Counted from the stretch's first letter, positions 8,334 through 18,281 are shown. The stretch: 64,000 bases of DNA from Flavilitoribacter nigricans DSM 23189 = NBRC 102662 (GCF_002646595.1 NZ_PDUD01000009.1:1-64000); one strand, 5' to 3'. A program made the numbers and translations. The notes: generated by a model from the letters alone, not told the origin.

Positions 8334-10364
8334 TTAAGGCACGATCACATCGGACTGATTCCGCAGGTTGATCTGCGGATCGTTAAACTCCGAGACGATC
8401 GCGATAATGTCTACTTCACCGGAAGGCACTTCATTAGCGGAGAAATTGGCCGCACTGCGGGTATAAAGCGCGATAGAGCCGGTTTCGTCCGTTACGGTAG
8501 TAGTGCCGGAAAAAGTACTACTGCCGCTGATCGTCGCCGTTTTGATCAATACCAGGGTCGATTCCCAGCTTTGGTCCCCTTCCATATTGTTCAGGATCTC
8601 ATCGATCGTTACTTCGCGGGGCGTAGGCAGGGTGCCGTTACCGAAGCTGACGGCCTGACTGTTCGGTACGTTATTCACCTGCAGCAAGCCACTGTATTCC
8701 GATAATTCCTGATTGGAAACATTGATCTCCACTTCTTCTCCGAGTGCGAAGTCGTGGTTATCCGTAAAGCGGATCACGATACCGCCGCTGGTATCCTGCA
8801 GCACCAGGTTACGTCCGGTAATATTGTCACTGTCCCTATCCGAAATAACAATGCCGCGAATGGTTTTACCGGCCGGTGCCAGGGTAGCTCCGTTGGCGAA
8901 AGCTTCCCGCAGGGCCAGAGCCGTAGTGGCCTCCGGATCGCCACCGCTGTTGGTACCGCCGATCACGTCATCCAGGTTACGAATGATGATCTGCGGATCT
9001 CCAAATTGAGAAACTACGGCAATCACATCAACGGTTCCGGCAGGTAGCGCGGATCCCGAGAAATTGGCCGCACTCCGGGTATACATCTCAACACTCCCCG
9101 TTCCGTCGGTCACGGTAATGGAACCGTTGAACGTGCTGGAACCGCTCAGGGTGACGTCATTCAGGCGAACCAGGGTCGATTCCCAGGCTTCCGCATTGGC
9201 CAGCAATTCACTGACCGTGACTTCCCGCGGATCGGGCTGACTGGCCGGACCGATCAGCACCGCATTACCCAGCGGTACATTATTGACCTGCAACAAGGAT
9301 TCAAACTCCGAAAGTTCCTGACCGGAAACGGTTACTTCCAGTTCATCGCCCAGAGAGAAATTATGGTTATCGGCAAAACGGATCACGATACCGGCGGTAC
9401 CGTCCTGCAGCACCAGGTTGCGCCCCGTCCAGTTACCGGCATTGCCGTCGGAGATCACGATACCGCGGATCTTGGAATCATCCGGTGCCGTGGAACTACC
9501 TCCGTCAAATGCCGCCCGCAGAGCGCTGATGTTCATCAGTTCTCCACCGGTTGAAGCACCGCCGCAGCGTTCGCCGGTCATCTGAATATCGCTAGGATCC
9601 CGCAGTACCAGCTGGCGCGTGTTGCCGAAAATAGTCAGGATCGCGGTCAGGCTTCCGTTTCCACTGGGGCTTAATTCGTTCGCAAAATCAGCGTAGCCGC
9701 TGGTACGGACAATGATCTCATTGCCGTCACAATCCGACAGGGTCAGGTTAACGGACTGGCGATTGGCAATATCCGCATAGGGTACATCCGTATTGGCGTC
9801 GATGAACTGGACATTTTCGAATTTCACCAGAGTAGCCAGCAGATTATCCAACGTAGCCTGATTGTACAGTTCGTCAATCGTCACCACGGTCGGTTCTACC
9901 GTCAGTCCGCGCTCCGCTACGAAAACGTGCTCGGCGATCAGGTTCTCCTCAATGCCACTGTCCGGACTGCCGTTAAGCTGGTACAGGTTGTTGTAATCAC
10001 CGATATACAGTCCCTGGCAATCCACCACCAGGCGCGTACCTACCGGAAAGTCGTTGAACAGACCGGTCGCATTCAAACGCAGAATGATCCCGCCGCTGGC
10101 ATCCTGGATGGCGATCTGGCGGAACAGGTTACCGGATTGATCATCCGCGGCCACCACCCCTTCGATCAGCAGGGATTCTGTGATCAGCGTCGGATCGGCA
10201 CCGAGCGTGTGCAGGGCCTTGAGCTCATCAATGGTCGCATTGGCCCGCAGATCGGTGAGGCCACCGACCGGCGGTTCGTCGAACTCGTGATCGACACAGG
10301 CGGCAAAACCGACCAGCAGGGCCGCCAGAAAGAGAAAACGGAAAGATAAAATGGAACGAATCAT
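8334..10364 (-). CDS. DUF5689-type lipoprotein with duplicated OB-fold-like repeats
   Basis: The 676-residue protein has a lipoprotein signal with cysteine at residue 23 (LVGFAAC). A DUF5689-like region follows at about 45-265 (SLLIEGVVAADDQSGN, RLVVDCQGLYIGDY). Then come two near-identical modules at about 278-470 and 480-676, each with KIRGIVISD, GRNLVLQD, GIVIRF, DNH and LLQVNNVP. These modules resemble OB-fold domains of secreted nucleases. It lies 70 bases downstream of a TonB receptor on the same strand, so it is probably the surface lipoprotein partner of that receptor. The divergent neighbour is a secreted endonuclease/phosphatase-fold protein. DUF5689 function is not established; a nucleic-acid or phosphoester role is inference. 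Confidence 0.85.
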   Translation of the reverse strand: MIRSILSFRFLFLAALLVGFAACVDHEFDEPPVGGLTDLRANATIDELKALHTLGADPTLITESLLIEGVVAADDQSGNLFRQIAIQDASGGIILRLNATGLFNDFPVGTRLVVDCQGLYIGDYNNLYQLNGSPDSGIEENLIAEHVFVAERGLTVEPTVVTIDELYNQATLDNLLATLVKFENVQFIDANTDVPYADIANRQSVNLTLSDCDGNEIIVRTSGYADFANELSPSGNGSLTAILTIFGNTRQLVLRDPSDIQMTGERCGGASTGGELMNISALRAAFDGGSSTAPDDSKIRGIVISDGNAGNWTGRNLVLQDGTAGIVIRFADNHNFSLGDELEVTVSGQELSEFESLLQVNNVPLGNAVLIGPASQPDPREVTVSELLANAEAWESTLVRLNDVTLSGSSTFNGSITVTDGTGSVEMYTRSAANFSGSALPAGTVDVIAVVSQFGDPQIIIRNLDDVIGGTNSGGDPEATTALALREAFANGATLAPAGKTIRGIVISDRDSDNITGRNLVLQDTSGGIVIRFTDNHDFALGEEVEINVSNQELSEYSGLLQVNNVPNSQAVSFGNGTLPTPREVTIDEILNNMEGDQSWESTLVLIKTATISGSSTFSGTTTVTDETGSIALYTRSAANFSANEVPSGEVDIIAIVSEFNDPQINLRNQSDVIVP

Positions 10365-10434
10365 ATATTTTGTTTTTCAGTAGTCTATAATGAATTTTGA
10401 GGTCGGGAGAATGTACGAAACCTCCCTCCGGCTC

Positions 10435-13239
10435 TTAATACCTGAACGCCAGGCTGATGAAATAATTCCGTCCGAAGCTGTAGAAATAGCGGCTTGGGAA
10501 ACGGTTTACATCCTTGCCCTCGAAGTCGAAGCGAAACTGCTCATAGCCTCCGGTTACCAGATCGGTATTATCGAGGATATTATTTACCCCGACATTGAGG
10601 TACAAAAATACGTTATTGATCTTCCAGGATTTACCGCCGAAGAAATCCAGCGTATAGCCACTGTCTGCTTTTTCCTGGTAGATGATATCCTGCCAGAGCT
10701 GGGATTCGGGATCCACTACCTGCTGCTGGAATTCCGGGTTTTCCGTGTAGGAAACCGCTTCCAGGCTGCGGCGTTCGGGGTAGATATCGATGAAAGTATT
10801 GTTGAAGAAATTCAGGTTGAGGTTCGCAAACCAGTACTCTTTGCCTTCGTAGTTCAATCCGAAGGTATAGGCCTGCTGCGGACCGTTGGCGACGTAAAAG
10901 TTCTTCAGGTATTTGGTGCCGGTAGTGAACTTGGTACCGGAATTATCGATATAGATCTCCGTCGTGGGCCGGTTGGTGTAAATGTACTCCCCGAGCGCCG
11001 CCACCGCAGTGGTTTTCAGGCGAGGCAGTACCCGGATCTCGGCCGCCAGTTCCAGTCCCATGTGACGGGTATCGACACCGTTCATGATGTAATTCACGAA
11101 ACCGCTGTTCGTCTCATCGTTACTCGGCGTGGGATCATCGAGGAACAGACTGCGGTTATATAACTGATCGCGGATCTGGGTGTAGTAACCCACCGCCCGT
11201 GCTTTCGCATAGGGCGCTTTCAGCAGGTAACCACCTTCCACCGCCAGGATCTTTTCGGGCATGAGGTTCTCCACCAGGTCATTCCGGGTACGCGGCGACT
11301 GGAAAGTGTAGCGGGCAAAAGGCGCCCGCTGCTGGTAGCTGCTGTTGGCAAACAGGTAGTTTCGTCCGTCAAGCTTGAAGGTCAGACCGCCCTTGGCGGC
11401 GTATTCCGTAAAGCTGGCGTGCTCGGATTCGCCCTGGGATCGATCCGGGAATTTACCGTTGCGGATCTGTCCGTCCCGCCAGATCTCGGATCTGCCCACC
11501 TGGCCGGCCAGAAAAAAGTCGATGCGGTTAAATGTAAAATCTCCCTGCAACCAGGCATTCGCCTTAGACACGTTGATGTGGTAATCATAACCGAACACAT
11601 CTCCCTGGCGTACCAGTCCGTTGGGCCGATCCAGGTCATTCTGAATAAAGCTATTGTCACCCGTATCTTCGAATTCGGCAAATTTGTCGATGTTGACGTA
11701 AAAGTCGGCACCCAGCAGATCATCCAGCACCTTGAAGGACTTGTTGCGGAAAAACTGGTAGGTTACCCCTCCGTTCAGCGTCAGGTTCTCGGTGGCGGTG
11801 ATCTCCAGGATGGAATTTAGAGTGGCCGTTTCGCTATCGTAGCGACGCTCTTCCACCACGTATTGTGCCCGCTTGCCGGTCACATCATTCCCATCGATAC
11901 CGTCTACATTTTCGATGGTTTCGATATTGCTGCGGTTTACGTCGTAAAAACGGTGCCAGTCCAGCTGGCGGGCCGATTCATCGCGGCGCAGCACATCTTC
12001 CACCGCTACCGCCTGCTCATTGTCGATATAGCTGGGCAATTTGCGGTAGTAATCCGGCCGTGGGTCCCGGGCATTGTACCAGTCGAGCGCCGAAGAACCG
12101 TAGCGACCAAATTGGTAGGACATTGCCGTAGTGATGTGCGTTTTTTCGGACACATCCAGATCGTGGCGCAGGATCACCATCGGCTGGTGGGCATTGACCA
12201 CCCGTGAATTGCGTTTTTCGCCGTTCTGGTAGCCCCAGTAGGAGTTGTAATAATTGGAACCGGCCAGATCGTACATCTCGGGCGTTGCCGCTCCGTTACG
12301 ACCGCGGATCACCGGCGCGCCGAAAGCGGTCAGGTTGATCGAATGGTAATCGTTTATCTTTTTATCTACGGAAAGGAAATAGGAATAAGCATCGTAGAAT
12401 GTGCCGTCTACATACCCTTCCTGTGCCCAACGCCGGCTGGCGGACAGCGAGACCGCCCAACCTCCGGGTAACAGTCCCGACGACCAGGTACCCATGATCC
12501 GGTTCCGGTAAGCACGGTTGGACAGGGCGTAGGAAACCCTCAGCTGTTTGCGCTGCCCCGCGGCCCGGGTATCGACGTAGTTGGCACCGCCGGCTCCGCC
12601 GAAAGCGAAACTGTTGGCATCCATACCCACTACCAGGGTCTGGTTGCGCAGCACATCGTTCAATCCTCCCCAGCGGCTCCAGAAAAGCCCGCCGCTCTCC
12701 ACGTCATTGACGGGAGCGCCGTTGATCAGCATGGTGGTGTGATCCGAGCGATACCCGCGGATATTGAAGCGATAGGGGCCGAAATTATAGGCCGCCGCCG
12801 AAATAAAAACATCCCGGGAAGCCGTCAGCAGGCCCGAGATATTCTGTACGACCGCATCTTCATCGGTGGACAGGGTAATGGTCGGAATGATGTCCTCCGC
12901 TCCGATCTGGCCGATATTTTCTTCGGTATTCAGATAGAGGGTTCCCAGGTCGATCGCTCCCAGAGCGGGAATGTCCATACTTTTCTCCAAATCCCGGTAC
13001 GAAGGCGCGGAAATGGAGATGGTCAACACCTTTTCGCTGGTAAGTACCGTGAATTCAAAAGCGCCGGTTTCGTCGGTATCGGTTTCCTGGGAAAACGCCC
13101 GGACGGTAGCCTGACCGATGGGCTCATTGGTTTGTTGGTCCACAATTTTCCCTTTGACGAGGACGGACTGGGCCCCGATCTCCGGGATCAGACCGAACGT
13201 CAAAAGAAAAAACAGTGCAGTGAGGAAATGTTTAGGCAT
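10435..13239 (-). CDS. TonB-dependent receptor with carboxypeptidase-regulatory-like domain
   Basis: The 934-residue product has a signal peptide ending near residue 23 (PEIGAQ), a CarboxypepD_reg-like beta-sandwich at about 26-105 (VKGKIVDQQTNEPIG), a plug domain (NIRGYRSDHTTMLINGAPVND) and a long C-terminal outer-membrane barrel ending in aromatic SLAFRY. It should import a substrate across the outer membrane using TonB energy. It is followed 70 bases later by the DUF5689 lipoprotein, and a secreted endonuclease/exonuclease/phosphatase-family gene diverges upstream, forming a plausible uptake locus. SusC-type features are weaker than in classic glycan systems. The substrate is unknown. Confidence 0.93.
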   Translation of the reverse strand: MPKHFLTALFFLLTFGLIPEIGAQSVLVKGKIVDQQTNEPIGQATVRAFSQETDTDETGAFEFTVLTSEKVLTISISAPSYRDLEKSMDIPALGAIDLGTLYLNTEENIGQIGAEDIIPTITLSTDEDAVVQNISGLLTASRDVFISAAAYNFGPYRFNIRGYRSDHTTMLINGAPVNDVESGGLFWSRWGGLNDVLRNQTLVVGMDANSFAFGGAGGANYVDTRAAGQRKQLRVSYALSNRAYRNRIMGTWSSGLLPGGWAVSLSASRRWAQEGYVDGTFYDAYSYFLSVDKKINDYHSINLTAFGAPVIRGRNGAATPEMYDLAGSNYYNSYWGYQNGEKRNSRVVNAHQPMVILRHDLDVSEKTHITTAMSYQFGRYGSSALDWYNARDPRPDYYRKLPSYIDNEQAVAVEDVLRRDESARQLDWHRFYDVNRSNIETIENVDGIDGNDVTGKRAQYVVEERRYDSETATLNSILEITATENLTLNGGVTYQFFRNKSFKVLDDLLGADFYVNIDKFAEFEDTGDNSFIQNDLDRPNGLVRQGDVFGYDYHINVSKANAWLQGDFTFNRIDFFLAGQVGRSEIWRDGQIRNGKFPDRSQGESEHASFTEYAAKGGLTFKLDGRNYLFANSSYQQRAPFARYTFQSPRTRNDLVENLMPEKILAVEGGYLLKAPYAKARAVGYYTQIRDQLYNRSLFLDDPTPSNDETNSGFVNYIMNGVDTRHMGLELAAEIRVLPRLKTTAVAALGEYIYTNRPTTEIYIDNSGTKFTTGTKYLKNFYVANGPQQAYTFGLNYEGKEYWFANLNLNFFNNTFIDIYPERRSLEAVSYTENPEFQQQVVDPESQLWQDIIYQEKADSGYTLDFFGGKSWKINNVFLYLNVGVNNILDNTDLVTGGYEQFRFDFEGKDVNRFPSRYFYSFGRNYFISLAFRY

Positions 13240-13638
13240 AAAATAAGATTATCAGCCTACGGCAGGTAGGCGATTGTTATAGAATGAAAATCTTGGTCGA
13301 TGAATGTTGCACAAGTGCTTGTATTCCAAGTCTGTTTAGCATTTGGAACGAAGACACTCGCGTTTACAGGATGGGAATTGATGGATCGCAATCCTCAATC
13401 TTTTTTTAAAAAGGCAGCCCAAAGGTAAGATTTCTTTTTAGCTTGATCCAGCAGAGCCCGTAAAATTTAACATAAACTTATTACCGCGCATCTTTCATTT
13501 TTTAGTCTAATGGTCCGACCTTTGCGTACGCAACACAGACTGCTGCCTATTTCCTACCCTATTCTGAAATACCCAAAAATATTCTGGTGTCGATCTTTTC
13601 GGAGATCCACGTTTAGCACATTGATTAAAATGATCCGA
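13240..13638. other. Divergent intergenic region between TonB receptor and secreted nuclease-like gene
   Basis: This 399-base gap must contain the promoters for two divergent genes. It is AT-rich toward the plus-strand gene and has a T-tract followed by A's at about 13401-13413, but no TAnnTTTG box at a convincing distance. No RNA gene or repeat is visible. A frame open upstream of 13639 lacks coding character. Confidence 0.4.
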
Positions 13639-14676
13639 ATGAAGTTTCTCAATAGTCTTTTCCTTTTTCTTGCCATCAGCAGCATTTCTCTGGCCCAAAA
13701 AAGCGTAAAAGTTGGCGCCATCGGTTTTTACAATTTCGAGAACCTGTTCGATACCGAGGACGAGCCCGGTAAATTCGATGAAGAGTTTACCCCGACGGGC
13801 AAACGCCTGTGGACCGATGATATCTATTGGGAGAAGCAGACCAATCTGGCCAAGGTAGTATCCGAACTGGGCACCGAGCTGAGCCCGGACGGCCTGGCCA
13901 TCCTGGGCGTAGCCGAAGTGGAGAACCGCAAGGTGCTCGAAGACTTCGTGCAGCAGGACGCCATCAAAGACCGGAATTACCAGATCATCCACTACGAATC
14001 CCCGGATCGGCGGGGCATCGATGTGGGGCTGTTGTACCAAAGCAAATACTTCCAGGTAACGGAGAGCAAGGCCATCCCCCTGATGATCTACAACGATGCC
14101 GGTGAACGGGTATTCACCCGGGACATTTTGCTGGTTGGCGGTACTTTCGATGGTGATCCACTCTACGTTCTGGTCAACCACTGGCCTTCCCGCAGCGGGG
14201 GGGAAAGCGCCACGCGGGCCTTCCGCAACGCCGGTGCGCTGCGCAACAAGGAGATCAGCGATTCGCTCACGACCATCAATCCGGCCTCCAAAGTGATCAT
14301 CATGGGCGACCTCAACGATGATCCGGTAAGTCCGAGTCTCAAAAAAGTGATCCGGGCGCAGGCTAAAGCCGACCGGGTGCGTCCCAAGGGATTTTACAAC
14401 CCCATGTACGAATACTACAAAAAGGGATTCGGTACCCTGGCCTATCGCGACGCCTGGAGTCTGTTCGACCAGATCCTGTTGAATTACCCCATTGTGAGCG
14501 GTAAGGCCGATGGATACCGCTACTACCGGGCCCATATCCACAACCCGAGTTACCTGATCCAGAAAAAGGGGAAGTACAAGGGTTATCCGTTCCGTACTTT
14601 TGATTTTGATAATTACATGGGCGGCTATTCGGATCACTATCCGGTCTATGTGTATCTGGTCAAAGAAGTGGAATGA
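13639..14676 (+). CDS. Secreted endonuclease/exonuclease/phosphatase-family protein
   Basis: The 345-residue product has a signal peptide (MKFLNSLFLFLAISSISLAQ) and the hallmarks of the EEP fold: GFYNFENLFDT with the metal-binding Asn/Glu, GVAEVEN with the catalytic Glu, VNHWPSRSGG, IIMGDLNDDP with Asp-Asn, and a C-terminal SDHYPVYV Asp-His. These residues support an active metal-dependent phosphodiesterase exported to the periplasm or outside. It diverges from the TonB receptor/DUF5689 pair, suggesting joint use of extracellular nucleic acid or phosphoesters. The start at 13639 fits the signal peptide; an ATG three codons upstream (13630) is equally possible. An inverted repeat follows the gene. 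Confidence 0.9.
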   Translation: MKFLNSLFLFLAISSISLAQKSVKVGAIGFYNFENLFDTEDEPGKFDEEFTPTGKRLWTDDIYWEKQTNLAKVVSELGTELSPDGLAILGVAEVENRKVLEDFVQQDAIKDRNYQIIHYESPDRRGIDVGLLYQSKYFQVTESKAIPLMIYNDAGERVFTRDILLVGGTFDGDPLYVLVNHWPSRSGGESATRAFRNAGALRNKEISDSLTTINPASKVIIMGDLNDDPVSPSLKKVIRAQAKADRVRPKGFYNPMYEYYKKGFGTLAYRDAWSLFDQILLNYPIVSGKADGYRYYRAHIHNPSYLIQKKGKYKGYPFRTFDFDNYMGGYSDHYPVYVYLVKEVE

Positions 14677-14682
14677 TCGCGA

Positions 14683-14738
14683 CGGGCGGAGGTGTGCTTC
14701 GGGCCGTTATCCTGAAAATTAGCCGGCACCTCCGCCCG
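14683..14738. terminator. Inverted repeat after the EEP gene, possible terminator
   Basis: A perfect 12-bp inverted repeat (CGGGCGGAGGTG at 14683-14694, CACCTCCGCCCG at 14727-14738) with a 32-base spacer lies between convergent genes. It lacks a clear T-run, so it may be a Rho-independent-like or transcript-stabilising structure. Confidence 0.5.
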
Positions 14739-14764
14739 CCCATCTTACTTCAGAAGTAAATCCA

Positions 14765-17362
14765 CTAATGAACTACCAGTTTCTCCACGTGCCGCACCCC
14801 ATCGGTGATCACTTCCAAAAAATAGATCCCCGGAGCCTGCCGGCTCAGATTGATCGGCGCTGCCCTCGAATCGGTGATGTCATCGGTCAGGATCTGACCG
14901 GCGGCATTGAATACCCGGATCCGGAAGGGCGGGTTCCACTCATCACTGAACCGAAGGCTGAACCATCCGCTGCTTGGATTGGGGAAAAGCAAAACTTCAT
15001 TTGATCGGCCGGCGTCTTCCGGCAACTGATCGATCCACTCCGCGAGGGCATCCACATAAACCTGATCTACCAAGTTGCTGGCAATAGGCGGCATGCGGTG
15101 GACATCATCGCTGGCGTCCCGGATCCAGATCTCGGAGGTTGCGTGCGAACCCGGCTCCACAATATTCCGGCTGGGGTCCGAAAAGGAGCTGGCCGTCGGC
15201 GCATTGATCAGGTTCTGCAGGATCAGCGGGATATTGAGGCGCAGATCCATGTTGGTGGTAGCTACGCCCTGCAAGCGATGACAAAACGAGCAATTGGCAT
15301 CCAGGTAGGATCGAACGCGCAATTGCAGATCAGCCGTTCCGTCATCAATTGCAAATGCTTTCGGCAGATCCTGCACAGCACCGACTTTATTCTGAAACAG
15401 CCCGAGCTGATCGAAGTATTCCAGCTGGTTCATACTCCGGTTCAGATGATCGTAATAGAACGTTCCGTTTAGCTGGTGGGTTTTAACTCCAAGCACGAAA
15501 CCGGCGTTGGCATTGTGACAGCTCATACACTGCTCCCGGCTCGGAAAATCCCAGCGCTGGGAAAAAGAAGCGCCGTCTTCCTGCTCCACCATATAGTCTT
15601 CCGAAGTTCCACCTCCCAGCAGAAAGGCATCCGTACCCTGATCATTCCAGCGGTAGGTCAAACCGTACCCTCTTCCTCCTCTACCAATGATGAAAAAACG
15701 GGTTTCCAGTCGGGTGGAAGGGCCACCCTCCGTGGTAGTGCGCGGCAATTCAAAATGTTTAACAAATACCGTTCCTTCGGGAAAACTCCATTCCGTGCTT
15801 CGGTTGAAAAGAATGCGCTCCTGGTCCGTATCAAATGCACCATCGTTGGGTACGGCCATCCAGCGCTGCTTGCCGGCCCGGTCCGACCAGAGCGGGGCAT
15901 TTACCCGGTAGGGAATGAGTCCCGGTGCGGGTGTTAGTTGTTGCAGGTCAGAGAAAACACCCAATTCGGAAAGTCGGGCCGGTGGTTCGGCGACTTCTGC
16001 CTGCCGGGTCAGCCGGAATATCTTTCCGGTATTGGACAGGTCATCTCCTTTAACGGTGATGAGAATTTCACCGTCGGGCATGGGAAAAATGCCCGAAATG
16101 CCCAGTCCGTCCGGCAGTACTACATCCTGCACCCATAGTGAAAGGAGAATATCCAGGGTCGGTTTTTCATTACTGCCCTTCAGAGTGATGGCCATCACTT
16201 TGTTTTCCACAAAATCCGCCAGCAGGTATTTTCCGTTCAGTTCCGGAAAAAGTGTACCGTGGTAAACGTTGCCGCCGATCACGCAGGAGCCGATCCCCCG
16301 TTCGTAAACGTAGAGAGGGGGCTTTTCCCGACCGATGAAATCGGCCGGCCGCTGCATATCATCCGAAGGCAATTCCCCTTCCAGGTAGGGCCACTGGAGG
16401 TTATCTCCCTTACTGACCATGCTAACCTCTTCCTGTTTGCCGCCGACATCAGCAAGCCATATCTTTTGGGTAAGCGGGTCATACTGCATACCGAATGGAC
16501 TGCGAACCCCGATCGCATAAAATTCTTCCAGTATTCCTCCGTCGGGATCCTGCCAGGGATTGTCATTCGGAATGGAATAGCCCTGGGTAAAGGTTTCGCC
16601 CCATCCGGCGGGAGCGGCCTGATTGGGTACCGGCTGCCGCCGGATCGGATGGCTGCGGGTTGGGTCATTGTCGACATCGATGCGGATAATGCCGCTGAAC
16701 AGGCCACCGTCGAGCCGCTGGGTAGATTCAGCCCGAAAATCGCCGTGCCCTTCATCGCCCAGCGAAACGTACAGAAAGCCGTCCGGGCCGAAGAACATTC
16801 CGCCACCGTTGTGCCAGGTACTACGGTCGTAATGCTGGATCAGTATTTCCTCCGAAGCCAGGTCAAATTGCTGCTGGTCCGCATCCCAGCGAAATTTGGA
16901 TAAACGGTTAAAACCCCGCTCGTCCCAATCATCCGGTTCGGGTTTGGAACGATAGAACAGGAACAGTAACTGCTGGTCCGGCGCGGCGGGATCCCCGAAT
17001 TTCGGGTGGAGTACCATACCGACCGTTCCGGCCTCCCCGCCTTTGAAGGCGCGGTCCTTGATATCCAGGATCATGGTTCTGGTCTGCTGTTCCACGGAGA
17101 CCCGCCAAACTTCGCCCATCTTGCTCAGCACCAGGATATCTTCGCTGCCCGGAAAAGGCAGGATGCGCACCGGCGACTGGAAGGTAACGTCCGGCATGGG
17201 ATCTTCCACCTTCCAGCCCAGGCCCACGTGGGGAGCTGATTCGGGGAAAACACCGTTCAGATAAGGCCCGATCGGGCCGGGTGGAGGAGCACTGGTTTCC
17301 AGGGAAAGAAAGAAGGATCCCAGTAAGAGCAGGACAAAAAGAGCGGTTACTGATCTTAACAT
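14765..17362 (-). CDS. T9SS-exported PQQ-type sugar dehydrogenase fused to a cytochrome c-like module
   Basis: The 865-residue protein has a signal peptide. A six-bladed glucose/sorbosone dehydrogenase propeller follows at about 50-410 (HPKFGD, NGGGMFFGPDGFLYVSLGDE, GVRSPFGMQYDPLT, WPYLEG, IGSCVIGGNVY). Then comes a module with two CxxCH haem c sites (CMSCH near 612, CSFCH near 690). A type A T9SS sorting domain occupies about 785-865 (LLFPNPSSGWFSLRF, PGIYFLEVITD). It probably oxidises a sugar or related alcohol at the cell surface and passes electrons to its own haems. The fusion explains the large size. It is a single gene between the EEP gene (convergent) and the FkbM methyltransferase. 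Substrate unknown. Confidence 0.88.
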   Translation of the reverse strand: MLRSVTALFVLLLLGSFFLSLETSAPPPGPIGPYLNGVFPESAPHVGLGWKVEDPMPDVTFQSPVRILPFPGSEDILVLSKMGEVWRVSVEQQTRTMILDIKDRAFKGGEAGTVGMVLHPKFGDPAAPDQQLLFLFYRSKPEPDDWDERGFNRLSKFRWDADQQQFDLASEEILIQHYDRSTWHNGGGMFFGPDGFLYVSLGDEGHGDFRAESTQRLDGGLFSGIIRIDVDNDPTRSHPIRRQPVPNQAAPAGWGETFTQGYSIPNDNPWQDPDGGILEEFYAIGVRSPFGMQYDPLTQKIWLADVGGKQEEVSMVSKGDNLQWPYLEGELPSDDMQRPADFIGREKPPLYVYERGIGSCVIGGNVYHGTLFPELNGKYLLADFVENKVMAITLKGSNEKPTLDILLSLWVQDVVLPDGLGISGIFPMPDGEILITVKGDDLSNTGKIFRLTRQAEVAEPPARLSELGVFSDLQQLTPAPGLIPYRVNAPLWSDRAGKQRWMAVPNDGAFDTDQERILFNRSTEWSFPEGTVFVKHFELPRTTTEGGPSTRLETRFFIIGRGGRGYGLTYRWNDQGTDAFLLGGGTSEDYMVEQEDGASFSQRWDFPSREQCMSCHNANAGFVLGVKTHQLNGTFYYDHLNRSMNQLEYFDQLGLFQNKVGAVQDLPKAFAIDDGTADLQLRVRSYLDANCSFCHRLQGVATTNMDLRLNIPLILQNLINAPTASSFSDPSRNIVEPGSHATSEIWIRDASDDVHRMPPIASNLVDQVYVDALAEWIDQLPEDAGRSNEVLLFPNPSSGWFSLRFSDEWNPPFRIRVFNAAGQILTDDITDSRAAPINLSRQAPGIYFLEVITDGVRHVEKLVVH

Positions 17363-17425
17363 GACAAAGCGGATGTATTGATCAAAAAGAGCAGGGGATA
17401 AAAACCAGCGGGCTATGGCAAGTAA

Positions 17426-18253
17426 CTAATCCTGGCCGGGTAGAGCCAGCATTTCAAAGTGTTCCCGTTGCATCATATCTTCCCGCTTGATGGGAACTTT
17501 GCGACTGCCGGCCTCAAAATCTTCTATATAATACAACTGATAACCGAAGCGGGTTATTACATCGTACAGCTCTTCCCGTTCCTCCTGGTTAAGGCGTTTG
17601 TAGCATTCGGCCATGATAGCGGGGCGGTACTCCTCGATCAGGCGGGGAATCGTCTTGAGGATCTCTTTATCGTAACCTTCTGCATCTACTTTGATCAGCT
17701 GTAGGTTTTTTAACAGATCCGGATAGTGTTCAAACAGGTAGGATTCCAGTTCGATGCCTTCCACTTCGAGGGTATAATTGTGGTGGTGGCGACTGTTCTC
17801 GATCTGAGAAAGAAAACCTCCATTACAAAAGGAAGCGTCGGAATAGTTGAACTCAAATTTTCCGGCTTTTTCCGTAGCGGCGTAAGGCAGGGGAATGATA
17901 TGGGTCAGATCGGAATTCAGACCGGCATTTTTCTGCAGGATCTTATAAACGTAGCGGTTGGGTTCCAGCGCCAGGACGGCTCCTTCCGGACCAACGGCCA
18001 GAGCCATCGGAACGGTAGTATCACCGGTGTGGGCGCCGATATCGATGATCAGACCACCGGGTTTTGTCAGCGAGCGGTAAAAGGCCAGATTCTCCGGAGT
18101 GATGGATTTTTCTTCTTCGAACGGATGTTGCCACTGCGCGTATTCAACGGTTCCCAGACCATCCAGCTCAAACTGCTTCAAGGTATAACCGTATTCCTGA
18201 AAAGTCTTTTTGAGCCGTCGCTTCTCCAGCTTCCGTTTGATAAATGATAGCAT
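17426..18253 (-). CDS. FkbM-family methyltransferase
   Basis: The 275-residue protein carries the SAM-binding signature LIIDIGAHTGDTTVPMAL with a following LALEPN acidic loop, then IKVDAEGYDKEIL and PAIMAECY, which define the FkbM methyltransferase fold. Members methylate sugar or polyketide hydroxyls; the substrate here is unknown. The ATG at 18253 follows a good TAnnTTTG box at 18274-18281 with a leader of about 20 bases, and the longer frame upstream is not protein-like. It is separated from the permease gene behind it by an extended repeat array. No glycan biosynthesis cluster surrounds it. Confidence 0.88.
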   Translation of the reverse strand: MLSFIKRKLEKRRLKKTFQEYGYTLKQFELDGLGTVEYAQWQHPFEEEKSITPENLAFYRSLTKPGGLIIDIGAHTGDTTVPMALAVGPEGAVLALEPNRYVYKILQKNAGLNSDLTHIIPLPYAATEKAGKFEFNYSDASFCNGGFLSQIENSRHHHNYTLEVEGIELESYLFEHYPDLLKNLQLIKVDAEGYDKEILKTIPRLIEEYRPAIMAECYKRLNQEEREELYDVITRFGYQLYYIEDFEAGSRKVPIKREDMMQREHFEMLALPGQD

Positions 18254-18273
18254 CTTCTTTGGATTTGAAGGGG

Positions 18274-18281
18274 CAAAGCTA
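18274..18281 (-). promoter_or_regulatory. TAnnTTTG promoter box of the FkbM gene
   Basis: On the minus strand this reads TAGCTTTG, matching the Bacteroidota -7 element TAnnTTTG. It lies about 20 bases upstream of the chosen ATG. No clear -33 TTTG was found. Confidence 0.5.

Noticed and set aside
13507-14637. A 376-codon open frame antisense to the EEP gene
   Set aside because: The sense strand carries all catalytic motifs of the EEP family. The antisense frame begins and ends without context and is a codon-bias shadow.
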